A model generated the notes under the pieces. The model worked only from the letters and a program-made list of their open reading frames with translations. It made no database searches and was not told the DNA's origin. Of a stretch of DNA of 64,000 bases, positions 14,370 to 26,400 are shown piece after piece (position 1 is the first letter of the stretch; every line of letters begins with the position of its first letter). Source of the stretch: Larimichthys crocea. Lineage: Eukaryota > Chordata > Actinopteri > Sciaenidae. The DNA is taken from assembly GCF_000972845.2 (NCBI RefSeq), contig NC_040027.1:8961158-9025157 (forward strand). The letters run 5' to 3'. The translations under genes and the position numbers were made by a program.

Positions 14370-14447
14370 CCGCCATGAGGTCGACATGTGTGACAGTGAA
14401 ATGTCTCCATTATTATTGAACAGACTGCCATGAAATTTCTCTAGCTC
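14370..14447 (-). repeat. Dispersed repeat, minus-strand copy related to 39072-39245
   Basis: In reverse complement this reads AAATTTCATGGCAGTCTGTT, CAATAATAATGGAGACATTT, CACTGTCACACATGTCGACC, TCATGGCGG. It aligns with the copy near 39090-39165 (ATGTCATGGCAATCGATCC ... GGAGACATTTCACT ... TGTCAACCTCATGGTGG). It is older and more diverged. It may extend down to about 14250. Confidence 0.65.
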
Positions 14448-15690
14448 TGTATTAAAACCAGCATTGTGACATTAGCGTAGGGTTGTCAGCCAAGGAAGGT
14501 GGATCCATCCCACTTATTCAGTGGAAGAAAGAACTTCAAGGATGTGACTTACTTGAAAAAACATCACACATGTTCAACACAAGGACAATACCAAGAACTG
14601 CAGGTCTAACCCTAATGACTGCAAATAACTATAAAAGTGTATGGATTATTGCATATTATGTGAACAGCAGGTGGAATACAAAAGAATGAATTATCGTTCA
14701 GAACACATCAACGTATGTAATGTAATGTCGTGTAGCTTTGGTCCGACACACATTACTGTCTAACAATATTATCTCTGCTGTAAATTTGCCTCTGAAGAGT
14801 TTATTTGAAGCAGGTGCCAGTAGCCTGAATGCAGCCTGCAACATATAATCCACCAAAATGGTACAGTAGCACGGCTGTGCCCTGTATGTTAGGTCCACTT
14901 AGAATCTACAGAACAAAGGACAAAATATTGTTTTTTGTGTTTCCCCAGGAGGCTTTTTGTACATGAACACACGTGGAGCTCTGGACTGCTTTTTCTGTGC
15001 CACATAAACAAAAGATATGGATTGTTTTACAGCATGACAAAGGAACCGTTTGAATAGTTTTCCAGTATTTACAGCCAGTTCAGCTTTTCTAAGCGTATGC
15101 TCAGTGATCGTTGTCTATCAGCTCTTATCAAAGGCTGTTATTTCCTCACATTCTTCTTGCTTTTCAATAAACAAACATGTCTGAGGTGAACAGGAGACGT
15201 CGTCCTCTGCTTCCACTCGTTTTCTTTTGTGCTGCATATTTCTGTTTATTGTTGAATATCAGTCAATAACAAAGCTTACAGATTGTTCTATACATTCTCG
15301 ATTGTGCTCAGTGACCTAGACCATACCTGCCTGAGCTCTTCCAAATGTTCATATGAATTTAATATTTGATATTGTGATTGAAACTTCATAGCCCTGCAGC
15401 TCTCTCATTAGCAGGACTGTTCCCTGAGCCCCGGTGAGAAGCACTTCGACCAATCAGCGATGGCTACCTTTTCTCCAACTGGGCAAATTACCACATGAAA
15501 AGTATTAGGCCCAACTTAATTACATTCAGCTCACAGCTGTAAGGCTATTTCTGAGACATTCATGAAAGTAATGGCCTGGAGGTCTTTTCTTTTCCCTCTC
15601 CTAGACTTCAAGTGCATTATTGTACAGGGTGTTTAAATTGACTCTTTGTTTGCTATTGAATTGTGTGTATTTGGTATGCAGCTGCCTACT

Positions 15691-15707
15691 GTGTGTGTGT
15701 GTGTGTG
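15691..15707. repeat. (GT)n microsatellite, short
   Basis: About 8 GT units. Confidence 0.9.
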
Positions 15708-16049
15708 ACAAATCCATGCCATTTCCACAAATCAAGAATTCATTTATTTATTTATATTTCTTTAACTGCGTACAACCTTCACTTTCAAAGAGAGAATGCA
15801 AAACAAGAAATTAAAGTGTTCTCTCTGTATAGCCTCTTACGAATCTTTTGTAATGACAAACACATTTGGATCAAATCTCTGCAGAAACATGTTTATCACA
15901 AGCCGTCGCATCTCTCTCGGCCTCTAAGCGTTTTCTCCGGGATGACTAATTCCCCCCGGTTTATTTCACCTGTCAAACCACTGGCATTACCGCTATGTTG
16001 GATTAGTTTCACTCAACTTTCCGTTGTCGCCTGACAAAGAAAAGTAAAT

Positions 16050-16410
16050 CTTGCGTAAGCCGTGCATGCAGGTCTTGGAGACAGTTGGCTAATTAAAGTG
16101 AAATGGGGCAGATAATAGCTTTTAAAAACATTTCAGCCATTTAATGAGCTTATTATTTACTATGAAAAGGAACGTGTCACCGCCACCGCCATCACCGCAC
16201 CTCCACCACCACCAGCAGCGAGAGCTGCCACCCACTCTAATGCCAGCCCGCTTGTGCTGAGACATGTAGTCCATAAATTTCAATGGCTAAAGAAATATTA
16301 TCACGACTAATGAAATAATGCTTAGCCCGCTCTAACACTCCGAGGTCCCCTCTGGGCAAATTGTCTCAAGTCATTCTAGGAAGATGGTAATTAAAAGACA
16401 AAATACAGCT
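16050..16410. promoter_or_regulatory. Candidate conserved non-coding (enhancer-like) block
   Basis: Unique sequence without ORFs or recognisable repeats. It contains several homeodomain-type TAATTA/ATTAAAG sites (GGCTAATTAAAGTG, GACTAATGAAATAATGC, GGTAATTAAAAG) around a CCGCCACC/CCACCACC-rich centre. The texture is like vertebrate developmental enhancers. Function is inferred only from composition and from proximity to a neural gene. Confidence 0.25.
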
Positions 16411-17196
16411 TGAGAATGAAATGATCATTTGCAGAGCCGGGGTCTTTCACAGAATGCAAATTTAATTTAAAAAGAAAAAAAAAAGTAAGTTATTACAGTT
16501 TTATGATGGTGTCAGGCTTTTCATATGGCATTGATGTTTTTTTTTTTTTTCCATTAGGGGTTTAAAATGATGTTCCAGTGTCTGAGTTAAAAACGGGGCC
16601 GCTCATGCATTGGCTTATTGGTTCTAAAGACTCTCTGTAGCCGAGGCACTCATTTACATTCGAGGTCTGAGAGGATGTCATTGATTAAATGAATAATGTG
16701 CATGTGCTGCATCAGTAAAACAATACATTTTTTTATTTTTTTATTCTCTAGTTTGCGTTTGGTAATCTGATTTTGTTTGTGATCCTACCTGATGACGGCA
16801 GAGAGTAGCATAGGAACTGCTGATGACAAATATTCTCCCACAGTTTTGATGGCCCAGCTTCCTTTACTGATGTCTGAAGTCGGGCAGTTTACAGATAACT
16901 GCAGGAGAATACCATATGTCCTCTCTAATGAGAAGGTTCAGGTCATTCTGAATGCAGCTAAAACCTCAGAGGTTTTTCTTTTTTTCTTTCTTTTTTTGGT
17001 GATTTATGAACTGAAAAATGCCAATTAGCACAGGACAAACCGGCAACATTATAGACGGCGGGAGCAGAGGTTGCAACAGTGAACTTGACTGTTGATGGCT
17101 CCATCGATCAAGAAAGGATTTCAGTCTCAGAATGAATTATGCCGTCACCGCGTTCGCCACCAGAGCGTAGGAGAACTGGGTCAACTGCATGACTGA

Positions 17197-17201
17197 GTGT
17201 G

Positions 17202-17233
<32 letters not shown>
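17197..17233. repeat. (GT)n microsatellite with one TTT interruption
   Basis: Two GT tracts joined by GTTTGT. The minus-strand His-Thr-rich ORF here is just translated CA repeat. Confidence 0.95.
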
Positions 17234-18499
17234 GCAGCGGGCTTCTTCAGAGATGGCTTTTGAAGCTTTTGATAGGTCAAAGCAGATCACTGTCATTGTT
17301 GTGTACCATCTCGGGTTTTTGATCTCCGACTTTAAAATGACGAGGGAGCCGGAGAATCAAAGATAATGTGCAATCAATCCGTCCCCCTGTGACAGTTGGA
17401 AGAAAGCTGTAGATGAGCAGAAACAAAAGGGCCGTACACAGGATTTATATAAGCTGCTTCATCTGCGTGATGTTGCCTGAGAAAATATATGTCTTCATGT
17501 GTGCCAGGCAACAGAACCCTGACCTTGCCAAATTGAGAGCAAGCCAGCAACCGAGTCTGGAGGTGTCAGCCACCGACGGCCTCACCACAGATTAAAATTT
17601 CCCACATCTTTCTGCTTTAACACCACCCTCCCCTGGCCTTTCAGCTCCCTCTCGCCCCCCCAGACACCCACTCCTCCTCATTTGAATTCATCATCTGGTA
17701 CTTATTTCATATTTTTGCCTGTTTTCACTGACACATACAAAAAAAAAAAGAAAAAAGTCTGCTTTGGAGCAATTAATGCTGGCATGTTGTTCCCCTTCTT
17801 TACTATGCACATTGTGTATGAATACCTAAAGGTCAGTGGAGGTATTTATGGGCCTGTTCCTCCATTAGTCATTCTAAGTGTGTAGTTTGACACTTGTGTC
17901 CCTCATGGGTTCCCCTGGGACTCATTTTTCTCTCCAAAGAGATGCATGGATGCAAACCTGCAGCAGGGCAGGACTTTTACTGCAATCCAAGTGCTTCCAT
18001 TATAGGAAGTCAGCGGTGTTTGCTTGTGTGTGTATTGATGCAATTTGTCATGAAGAGTTGCTTCTTGTGAGGGCAGATGGCAGGTGGTGTTGATCAAGTT
18101 GGCGGCTAAGATCTGGGTGTGTGCTCCTCTATCTAGTTCACAAGCAGGTGGCCACTGGTACTTATATTCTGCGACAGATACAGGGCGAGGACTTGAATCA
18201 AGGACAACGCAAGAGCCGGTTAATTAAAAAGGGAATGTTTGTATTGGTGACAGATCCCACAAAAAGACCAAAGCAGTCTCAGCTCCAAAGCATCTTTGTT
18301 CCCACTGAGGTCATGGAACTGCGATTTTAGCAAATGCTATTTAAACAGGGATAAATCATGTCATTTTGTGCGTTATTTAACATTTACAGCAGCAGGACAG
18401 ACTGAAAATGTCCTTTAATGAAGGAACATGTCCTTCCAAGGAGAACGAGAGCGGCAGTCATGTCAGCACAATTCCTGAAACAACACTTCCAAGTGACGT

Positions 18500-18513
18500 T
18501 GCCCTCTAGTGGC
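18500..18513 (-). promoter_or_regulatory. Candidate CTCF-binding motif
   Basis: The minus strand reads GCCACTAGAGGGCA, which fits the CTCF core CCASYAGRKGGCR at every position. Such motifs also occur by descent inside fish repeats. Binding is unproven. Confidence 0.35.
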
Positions 18514-21357
18514 TGTACTAATTATGAGAGCAAATAAGAGTGACATGGCTGTGTTTGGATATTTGTCTTGTTTAGTTCAGACGGTTCCTGACAGAGTGAA
18601 ATGACGCAGAACTATTTAAGCGGCAGCCATGGTAAGCCAAACTACACTGAACCATCCTTTACCAAGATGAACGATCATGCCGAACACAAAGAGAGAGAAA
18701 CACCAGAGCATGTTTTTTTATTGTCGTGTGCATCTTACACTTCTTAACTACCAAGAAGTAATCATACATATTGAATTTGTCATCATCATCATCACAAAAA
18801 TCCCATTGTGGAATACAGTGATATATTGTTTTGGACGGTAAGCCTTACTTAAACTGTACAGCACTGAGTAGTTTGTGACTGTGCTCATGAATCTTACCTT
18901 GACCTCGTGATGTTCTTCAGGGAGTTCAAGGAAAACTGTTTAGGAAAGGACACAGGCCCAAGTTAGGTTAGGGCGGACAGATGAGGTCAAAAAACATCAG
19001 ATTCAGGAGATTGCTGTTGGTCCCCTGACACTAAAAGTAAAGTAGTTTTAACCCAAAACACGATATTTATGTCTATAAAACCAAGTTCAGTCAGGTGGTA
19101 GACGAAGAGAGGCAGAGAATATCAGCAACTTTAAACTTTATGCGGTCTTCTTTTTATTTCTTCTGCATAATTTTGCAGTTTTTCATGTCACTTCTTTTAT
19201 TTCTAAGATTTAATGTTATCACTATCCCATGACTGTATCCTCCCCTGGAGGACGAGCATTAGTGGGACCTAATTTGTATTTTACAAAAACATAAACAACA
19301 ACAAACAATGGAGGAAAAAAAAAAAAAGGAAAAGTAAATCTGAAAAAATAATAAAAATCCATAGACACGTTGTAATAAATGATAACACATGCTAATACAT
19401 TCGTTTTATCTCTAACATCATCCCAATAAATATCTTCATCCAACATGTTTCTATTTCAGAACTAATTCATTCATTTCCATCCAAAGTGCAGATCCCCAAA
19501 TGAATAGGAAATCAAACATTTGGATACCAGTGTGCATTAAAAATTAAAGAAGGAAACAGGTCCCGTATAGTTGAGAATATATTATGTTGCATCAGGCTAC
19601 TTGGTATTCGTTCAAAAGTGGGGTTGCTGTGAGCGCGACATGTTCTTTTCGGTGTTGGGTGTTAGAATCATGGCATGGTAATTCCTCTTCATTTGCACCG
19701 CATAAATTACATTTTCACTGTGACAGCGGAGCTTGCCCCGCATGGCAGCCCATAGCCAGTCTAACAATTAATTTAATATCTGAGAACGCAGTTCATTTGT
19801 TTGGCTGTGAGGGAATTGAAATCCTAATGAAATGGCTCCTCTCGAGGAGAAGTCTCTGAATTATGCCACAGTATATTTGTTAGTTCATGCTGCTTTTTCC
19901 ACTTGTAAAGGGCTTACCTGAAGGACCAGGTGATGATTATTGGGGCTGAAGTACAGTACAAGAGATGGCTCTTTATTGCAATTAGGCCACAATGATGATA
20001 AACAACAGACAATTCATCCACTGAGCTGTACACACGGTGATTAATGTCGCCAGGCGGAACGGCAACTATGCAAATAAGCAATTGTAAAAGGGATTACATG
20101 AATCCATCATTCTATATGCCAGAAACCCTTACACTGTCAACACAATAGGTAACAAATCCATGAAGAGGCAGGGAAGGACAAGAGGTAGAAATTGGCTTGT
20201 TTGTGACACTGTACATGTGGATCCGGGATGTCATCCACACAGCAGAGCTCCTGAGGTGACAGATGACAGACAGTCCAATTCAATTCCACCTTAAACTACC
20301 TCCCCTGTAACAAAACAATGGGTTGATAGATGGTAGATAGATGTAAAAAGTTGTCAGGAGTAATCATCTAAAGCTTCGTTGTTAATCTGCTGCGTAACAG
20401 TGACAAAGTATGTCTGTAACTTGGCAGTGCCTCAATGACAGCAAATGAGCATTTCATTCAACAATTCCCAATATGTTTAAGTCTAAAATTAGGCACCTAA
20501 CTAGTGCAGGCAAAGACAGATCACTATGTTTAAAAGAAAACAACTTTTACCATTAGAAAGTGGCAGGGTGTTCATCCACCTTATCCACGTGTCTACAGAC
20601 AATATAACGTATGTAATGTGTGTCTGTCTGGAGAGGGATCCCTAAAGGGCAGAGGGTGATGTAAATTTGTGATTTGGGGCTATTAAAGTTAAACTGATTT
20701 GCCCTGTGTGGCGTGTGCTGAGGCACATCTGCCTTAAAGCAAAGGTCATGACTGTCCTGAAGCTGTAACACTTTATGAATGCACAGGAGACAACTGGAAG
20801 AACAATAAACTGGAATCGATGAGTCTTTCACACATAAAGGCCTCTGTGAACACATGGTTGGTGTGTATGTTGCTACCTGGCTAAGACCCACAGCTGATCT
20901 CCGTAGAATTGGTAATAAATGAGCCATCAGGATTTCCAGAAGGTTGTGATGTCAAAACTATAGTCACCGCCCTTACCCATGCACTGAGTCCACCTGGATG
21001 CACCTGGCCTGGATCAACAGGCTCCAATCCATTGTCTATGGTTGGCCTGGCTTAGCGTCACTCAGACAATCATAACAGATGGTTATTAATATTAATAATA
21101 TTGGCCTTCCATGAGCTGCATAATTAATTAATATTAACAAGAGATGGCGTGAAACTATGCCAAGACGGTTTTTAGTTCTCATAACCACAAATTTCTCATT
21201 TCTCAATCTTCTCATGGATATCAAAACTTCCAATATGAATGACATACCTTGCACTTGCAACATCATTCACTAATCTCAGCTACCAAATAGTGTGAATTAT
21301 TAAAAAAAGAAAGATAATCCCTGAACCAAAGTGTTTAACACAAGCTACCTTGTTTCC

Positions 21358-21918
21358 TTAAAGCGACACTGCACATAAATGAGTATTTTTGGTGATTTAG
21401 TGTCCCCAGTTTCAGATTGCTGTATCACTGATGTAAATATGGACAGCTGTACACATGTATTTGTTATATTACTTATGATTGCTGTGTTACATTTGCCACT
21501 TGCCCAGCTCTGGTTCTGGGGTACGACAGCTCCGCTCCCCACCAGCATTCGCCTGCACTCCGGACCTGAACATTTCATCTTCCTGGTGGTCCAAAACGCC
21601 TGTGGTACGAACATTAACACTTTCAAATTCAGCCAACATGAGCTAACAGCAGCTACAGTTGGCAGCAGTTTTACTTCCCTGCCCATCAGAAACTGTAAAT
21701 CACAGAGAGCCGAGGTGGAGCAGACGGAGGACATCAGATTTTTCTGGTGTCGACTTTAAAGACTTACATACTTCTTGCAGATGATCGGATGCAGAGCACA
21801 AATTTACACAGTGCAAGGTGCAGAGTGGGGATGACTGTGATACCATTCACCTGATTACAGTTCAGTGAAGCATCAACATGATTTGGATTCATTTTAAAGT
21901 TACGCAGTGTTGATTTCA
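21358..21918. mobile_element. MITE-like dispersed element with imperfect inverted ends
   Basis: The left end TTAAAGCGACACTGCACA and the right end TACGCAGTGTTGATTTCA are imperfect inverted repeats sharing a GCAGTGT/ACACTGC core. The roughly 560-bp interior has higher GC than its surroundings and contains GTGTCGACTTTAAAGAC and GCAAGGTGCAGAGTGGGG, phrases I associate with a dispersed percomorph repeat. ORFs of 126 and 129 codons on opposite strands overlap almost completely here. That is expected from an open, GC-richer element rather than from two genes. Confidence 0.5.
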
Positions 21919-23376
21919 GCACTTGGAAAATGAACATGATAAATCATCTTGCTGAGCCTGAGACCCATATGTCAACTCAAGGCTGCGATGACACAGAGAG
22001 AAACTGTTACAGCAAAGGAATGTTAGATTGAAAACACCAGCAGCACGACATCAGGACCAAAATGAGTTAATTCCTCGTTGTGTTGCATAAGACACTTAAC
22101 ATGTGTGCTGTTTGTTCTTTAAATATCACTACATTAACCTTTTTCATTAAGATAAACAATCAAACAAATGCTCGTGGGCCCTCTGGGATTCCTGTTGTAA
22201 ACACTCGACTGCTGCGCGGGAGCTGCTGGAGCCATTATCCTCCCAGTCAGATCTATCTTCGGCCATCAAGGGACCAGTAGGCACTCCGCTGTCAGAGGCC
22301 AGAGCAAAATTGATCCATTGTAATTGCATCCTGTGTGAAGTTAATGACTTTTTAAGGCAAAGTGGTCGTCATTGTTTCGTATTCTGACAGATATATGTAA
22401 ATGACCTTGACATGCACATATGCTAATTGGCGGGTGAGACAGCTGTCTTTATGGATGAGCTCTGAAATTAGGGCGAAGCTTCCAGCCATGCTGCTGCTGC
22501 TGCTATGAACAATCCCATGATGTGATGTCACTTTTTTTGTTGGACTGTGATTGCTCTTGATTGCAGAGAAGAAGAAAAAAAAAAGCACAATTCTCTGTTT
22601 GAATTGCGATCCGTTAAGGTTGAAGAAAAGGGTGAAAGTTACATATTTATATTCATTGTTCAGCCAACACAACCCTGAGAATATCATGATGATGAACACT
22701 GCAAATGCAGCCCTGATAAAACAAAGTGTGCTGCATGTCCACATCAGTTATGTTGGATACATAAAAATGATCTGTTCTGCATGGAGGCGCTTCACACTGA
22801 GCAACGTGACCAACACTGGAACTGAAAGTTCATTAACTTCCTGTAACGTGAAGTTACCAGGGAAACGCAGCAGTTTTTCACAGTCAAAGTATGTGCTTCA
22901 ATCTTTCCATATTAATTTGCTTTTCATGAATTATAGGTTTTATCCGGCATGAAAGAAAAAAGACTTGAAAGCATTCTGCCTCTTTGCAGCATTTAACCTT
23001 TAGAAGTGCATTTCAAAAATCGCTGTACAAGATTTTATAGGATTGATAGTTGGACACGTGTTTGCTTAAAACATATGATCTCCTGCTGATCACATAATAA
23101 GGCTTTAAGGTCAAAAAGCCATAACAGTATCAAGATAAAATGTCATTTTAAAGTCAGACATACTTATACTGTAAATGCTCTCTCATTATTGTGGCATGAT
23201 TATTAGTTATTAAAAAGGTGTGTATGGAAGGTTGCATGTAACTTGTTTGTGATCATTCCACAAAAAATAACTAGAACACATCCAAAACTCCGATGTTTCT
23301 TTGCTCACCCACTTGCACACCAGAGCTGCTATGACCTGAGACGTCAGTTGGTTCTCCATTCAACAAAGATCGCGGT
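21919..23376. other. Intergenic DNA, no gene seen
   Basis: Contains the candidate regulatory block at 22160-22500. ORFs of 130 and 133 codons on opposite strands overlap each other around 22551-22744 and are not genes. Confidence 0.55.
22160..22500. promoter_or_regulatory. Candidate conserved non-coding (enhancer-like) block
   Basis: Mixed-composition unique DNA with a POU-octamer-like ATGCTAAT at 22420-22427, CAGCTG E-boxes, and AATTGATCCATTGTAATTGC around 22310. A CATTGT SOX-like site occurs in that last string and again near 22370. There is no coding signature on either strand despite short overlapping ORFs. Regulatory role is inferred. Confidence 0.25.
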
Positions 23377-23490
23377 TTCAAAATGCTCCCCATCACCTGC
23401 AACGCCCTCCACAACCTAACCCCCTCCTACTTTGCCGACATACTCAGATCCGTTGACGCCAACGCCTTCACCTCACAACAAAAGCCTTGA
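23377..23490 (+). pseudogene. LINE (L2-clade-like) ORF2 C-terminal fragment
   Basis: Read from TTC at 23377, the frame gives F-K-M-L-P-I-T-C-N-A-L-H-N-L-T-P-S-Y-F-A-D-I-L, then runs to TGA at 23488. This matches the conserved pattern just after the reverse-transcriptase domain of fish non-LTR retrotransposons (F-K-x-L-x-x-T-x-x-A-L-H-x-L-x-P-x-Y-L-x-D-L-L). Only this short island is recognisable. The catalytic region and 5' part are absent, so it is a dead, 5'-truncated copy. Confidence 0.65.
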
Positions 23491-26400
23491 GGTTATGGAA
23501 GGACCATCATTTTGGCTAAATGTTAATAGAACATTTTATTTTATTTAAGTCACAGACCTGATCTGAAGACACCAAGCACTGCCAGTGCCTACATGTAAAG
23601 TTGAACAGCGTGCTGAAGATTGATGTTGATACTGAGTATATCCATAAAATGTGTTTTTGTGACTTGCATTAAAGTACATTGATTAACATTTCCTCCTTAT
23701 TAAAAACATTACCTCTCCTAATATGATCCTTTATAATATGTACCCAATCATCATCCGCATTGGACCAAATTAGCAGATGTTAATTACTTTGTGGACAACT
23801 CAATAAAGCCTTTTCAAACTTGCGACATGCAGACACATGCTAATGTGAAACACTGAGACGAGACGATGTGACTTTGTTCATGACGAGGCGAGATTTTAGC
23901 ATTTAAGTGACGTTCCAGATTAGCTAGAGGTCGTCTTTGGAGGTGTCTGAGAAAATGTCATCAGTCATTAGGACACAGTCCATGAAACACAATGCTCCAT
24001 TTCAGCTCGAGTGTTTCCTTCAGGGAATCACAAGGATCGTTCAAGTTGACTGGATCCACCAGACAACAGTAAATTGTTTGCCCTGAGAAATGAATCTGCA
24101 GTGCCGGGGTTGTTCTTCAGGCTTTTTGACTGAGAAAAATGTCACCGGGACTTTGCATCCTGCGATTTTTGGAAAGTGGAATTAGACAGCTTCGCAGATA
24201 TGCGACTCCGCTGAAGGCTTTAGAGTTTCGAAGTCATGGACTGTTTGCTAACAAAAAAATTATGCAGCTCATGGAAGGCCACATGCAAGCCTTGGAGACA
24301 TTCATTTTAAAACCGATAGTCTTTGAAGAAAAAATAGCTTGATGCTCAAGTCTTTAAAATAATCTCATTTTCATAGTCGCCCTGGCCTTGACTCCCACAG
24401 ATACATTTACTTCAGGAACCCCCTGGACATTGAGAAGTTTTGAAACTGCGTTTGTCAAGTCCTCTGAGGAGGACGCAGGTTCTTTGATTTGTAGCTGTAT
24501 TCTGAACGGCACAGTGTACTGAAGGCTATGATCATTTAAATAATAACAAATCTCAGACTCCATCAAAGCAATATTATGTAAATCTACAGTACAAACTATT
24601 TCTTTCTTCTGTTTCCTACTTGAATACACATTGGCTTGGAAGGTCTCATCAGCAGAACTGTCTCAATATTTCCTAACGATGTTTTTATTAAATGGGAATT
24701 TGCTACTTATCCATTTTGTCATTCCCAGAGATTTCTGTAATTGCACCTGTGCCCAGGTTGTTGGAACACTATTTCCCCCGCCTGGTTAAAATGTATACTT
24801 GCCCATGTTACCAATCTCCAGGGTCTGAGTGTTATATTACTGCCATCTCGACACTTCCAGGTCCAGTCCCTGCCAAGGTCACTTGGCCTGAGCTGCAGTT
24901 GACGGCTCCCAGTCAGCCGGACCAGATGGTCCCCTCTGCACACATTACCTTCCGCTAATACCACTCTGAAGGTGAGGACATCACAAGTGACATTCAGAAG
25001 CCAAGTATTCCAAGTTTTACCTGTCAGCGGTAGACAAGGAATACTGAACAAACTGTGGCCAATAGAAATGGAAAAGAAAGATGCACTAGGCTCTTAAAAT
25101 GTCCAGCACGTCTGACTGATGCCTCACTGAATGTGAATTTCAAGAAAGTCTTGACATAATAATCACTTAAGGCTGCTGTTAGTTGAAGGCTAATTGTGCT
25201 ACTTTGTGTTTTCTGTTCTAACAATTGATTTTTGTGCTGCAGAAAGTCATTTTCAGTGAATATAATCTTCCTTCCTGCTAATCACTGTGCCATCAGCGCC
25301 ATATCTCAGATGTTATTTGTTTAAACTTCACAGATTTGTTCATTCTTTTTTTTTTCTGTGCTCTGAGCAGAGAAGCTGCTGTTTGTGCCAGCCTCCTGCA
25401 GCTGGAGTTGAATGTATCATTAGATCGTGACATTCGGCTGAGTCATAAGCTTCTTCCTGTGTGTTCAGCTAAGCCTTTGACAGAAATGCTAACATACTCA
25501 GGTCTGTTCATGATGTGTGTGTGTGTGCTACTACAGCTTCAGAGTTACAGCAACTGTAGCTGTGCACACAGACAGGTGAGCACTAAAATCTTTATTCACA
25601 CAGATTACTAAACAGCCCTGTTTTCTTTTTTTTTATATAAAACTCACTTCACGCCATAACAGAATGAAAACTGATGAAGATGACACCAATCACTGAACAA
25701 TTAACCTTCCTGACCCCAGAGCGCCTGCTCTACATTTCACTATAGTGCCCGTCAATTTAAAATTCCTAGTGTATCAAAAGATAGAAAAAAATCCCTGTTA
25801 ATATTGTGAATAGTTTAAGTTGTCATCAATAACCTGAACCAGGAAAATACGATTAGAAAATATATTTTTTTCTTCCTCAGGTTTCCACGATGAATCCGAC
25901 AACAAAGCATTTGGGATTCATAGACTTGTGGAAGACGTAAAAAATTGTGTTGTTAGACAGCTCATGAGCCGTGTCACAGAGTGGAAATCAGCAAAGACAT
26001 TGTGTGTTTAAGCGTTTTCACTATCACGTAATCACTATCAGCAAACAGCAGGACTCTTTTACAGTTCGCCAAAGAGTTTTGTGTCACGGTGACTTTTCTG
26101 CATATAAACGGGGAAATTACTTTTTCATGTTCCTGTTGTTTGTTCTCATTAAAGAGAATCTGTCCACAACAGTTGTAGTTTTATTTATTTATTCATTTAT
26201 CTTTCTCACTCTGATGTTTCAAGTATAGAGAGTTATTTTTCTCAAATAAAAAAGAACTTGTGATTGTCAAAGAACTAAAGTGGCCTTTCACTAATAACAT
26301 CTAGAAATACGCCAAGATAAACACAGAAAAAGATGCTGAAGAAAATGTCAGTTCAGTTTTAGCAGCTGAACTTTCGTCCATGTGTTCTCTGCCAGGCAAA

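Larger units (their letters stand above)
14448..21357. other. Intergenic DNA, no gene seen
   Basis: Holds the GT microsatellites, the CTCF-like site and the enhancer-like block at 16050-16410. The 124-codon minus-strand ORF at 20553-20927 and the 123-codon ORF at 15663-16034 show no family resemblance. Confidence 0.55.

Noticed and set aside
21345..21759. Two genes on opposite strands (129 and 126 codons)
   Set aside because: They overlap nearly completely, show no domains, and lie inside a dispersed element with inverted ends.
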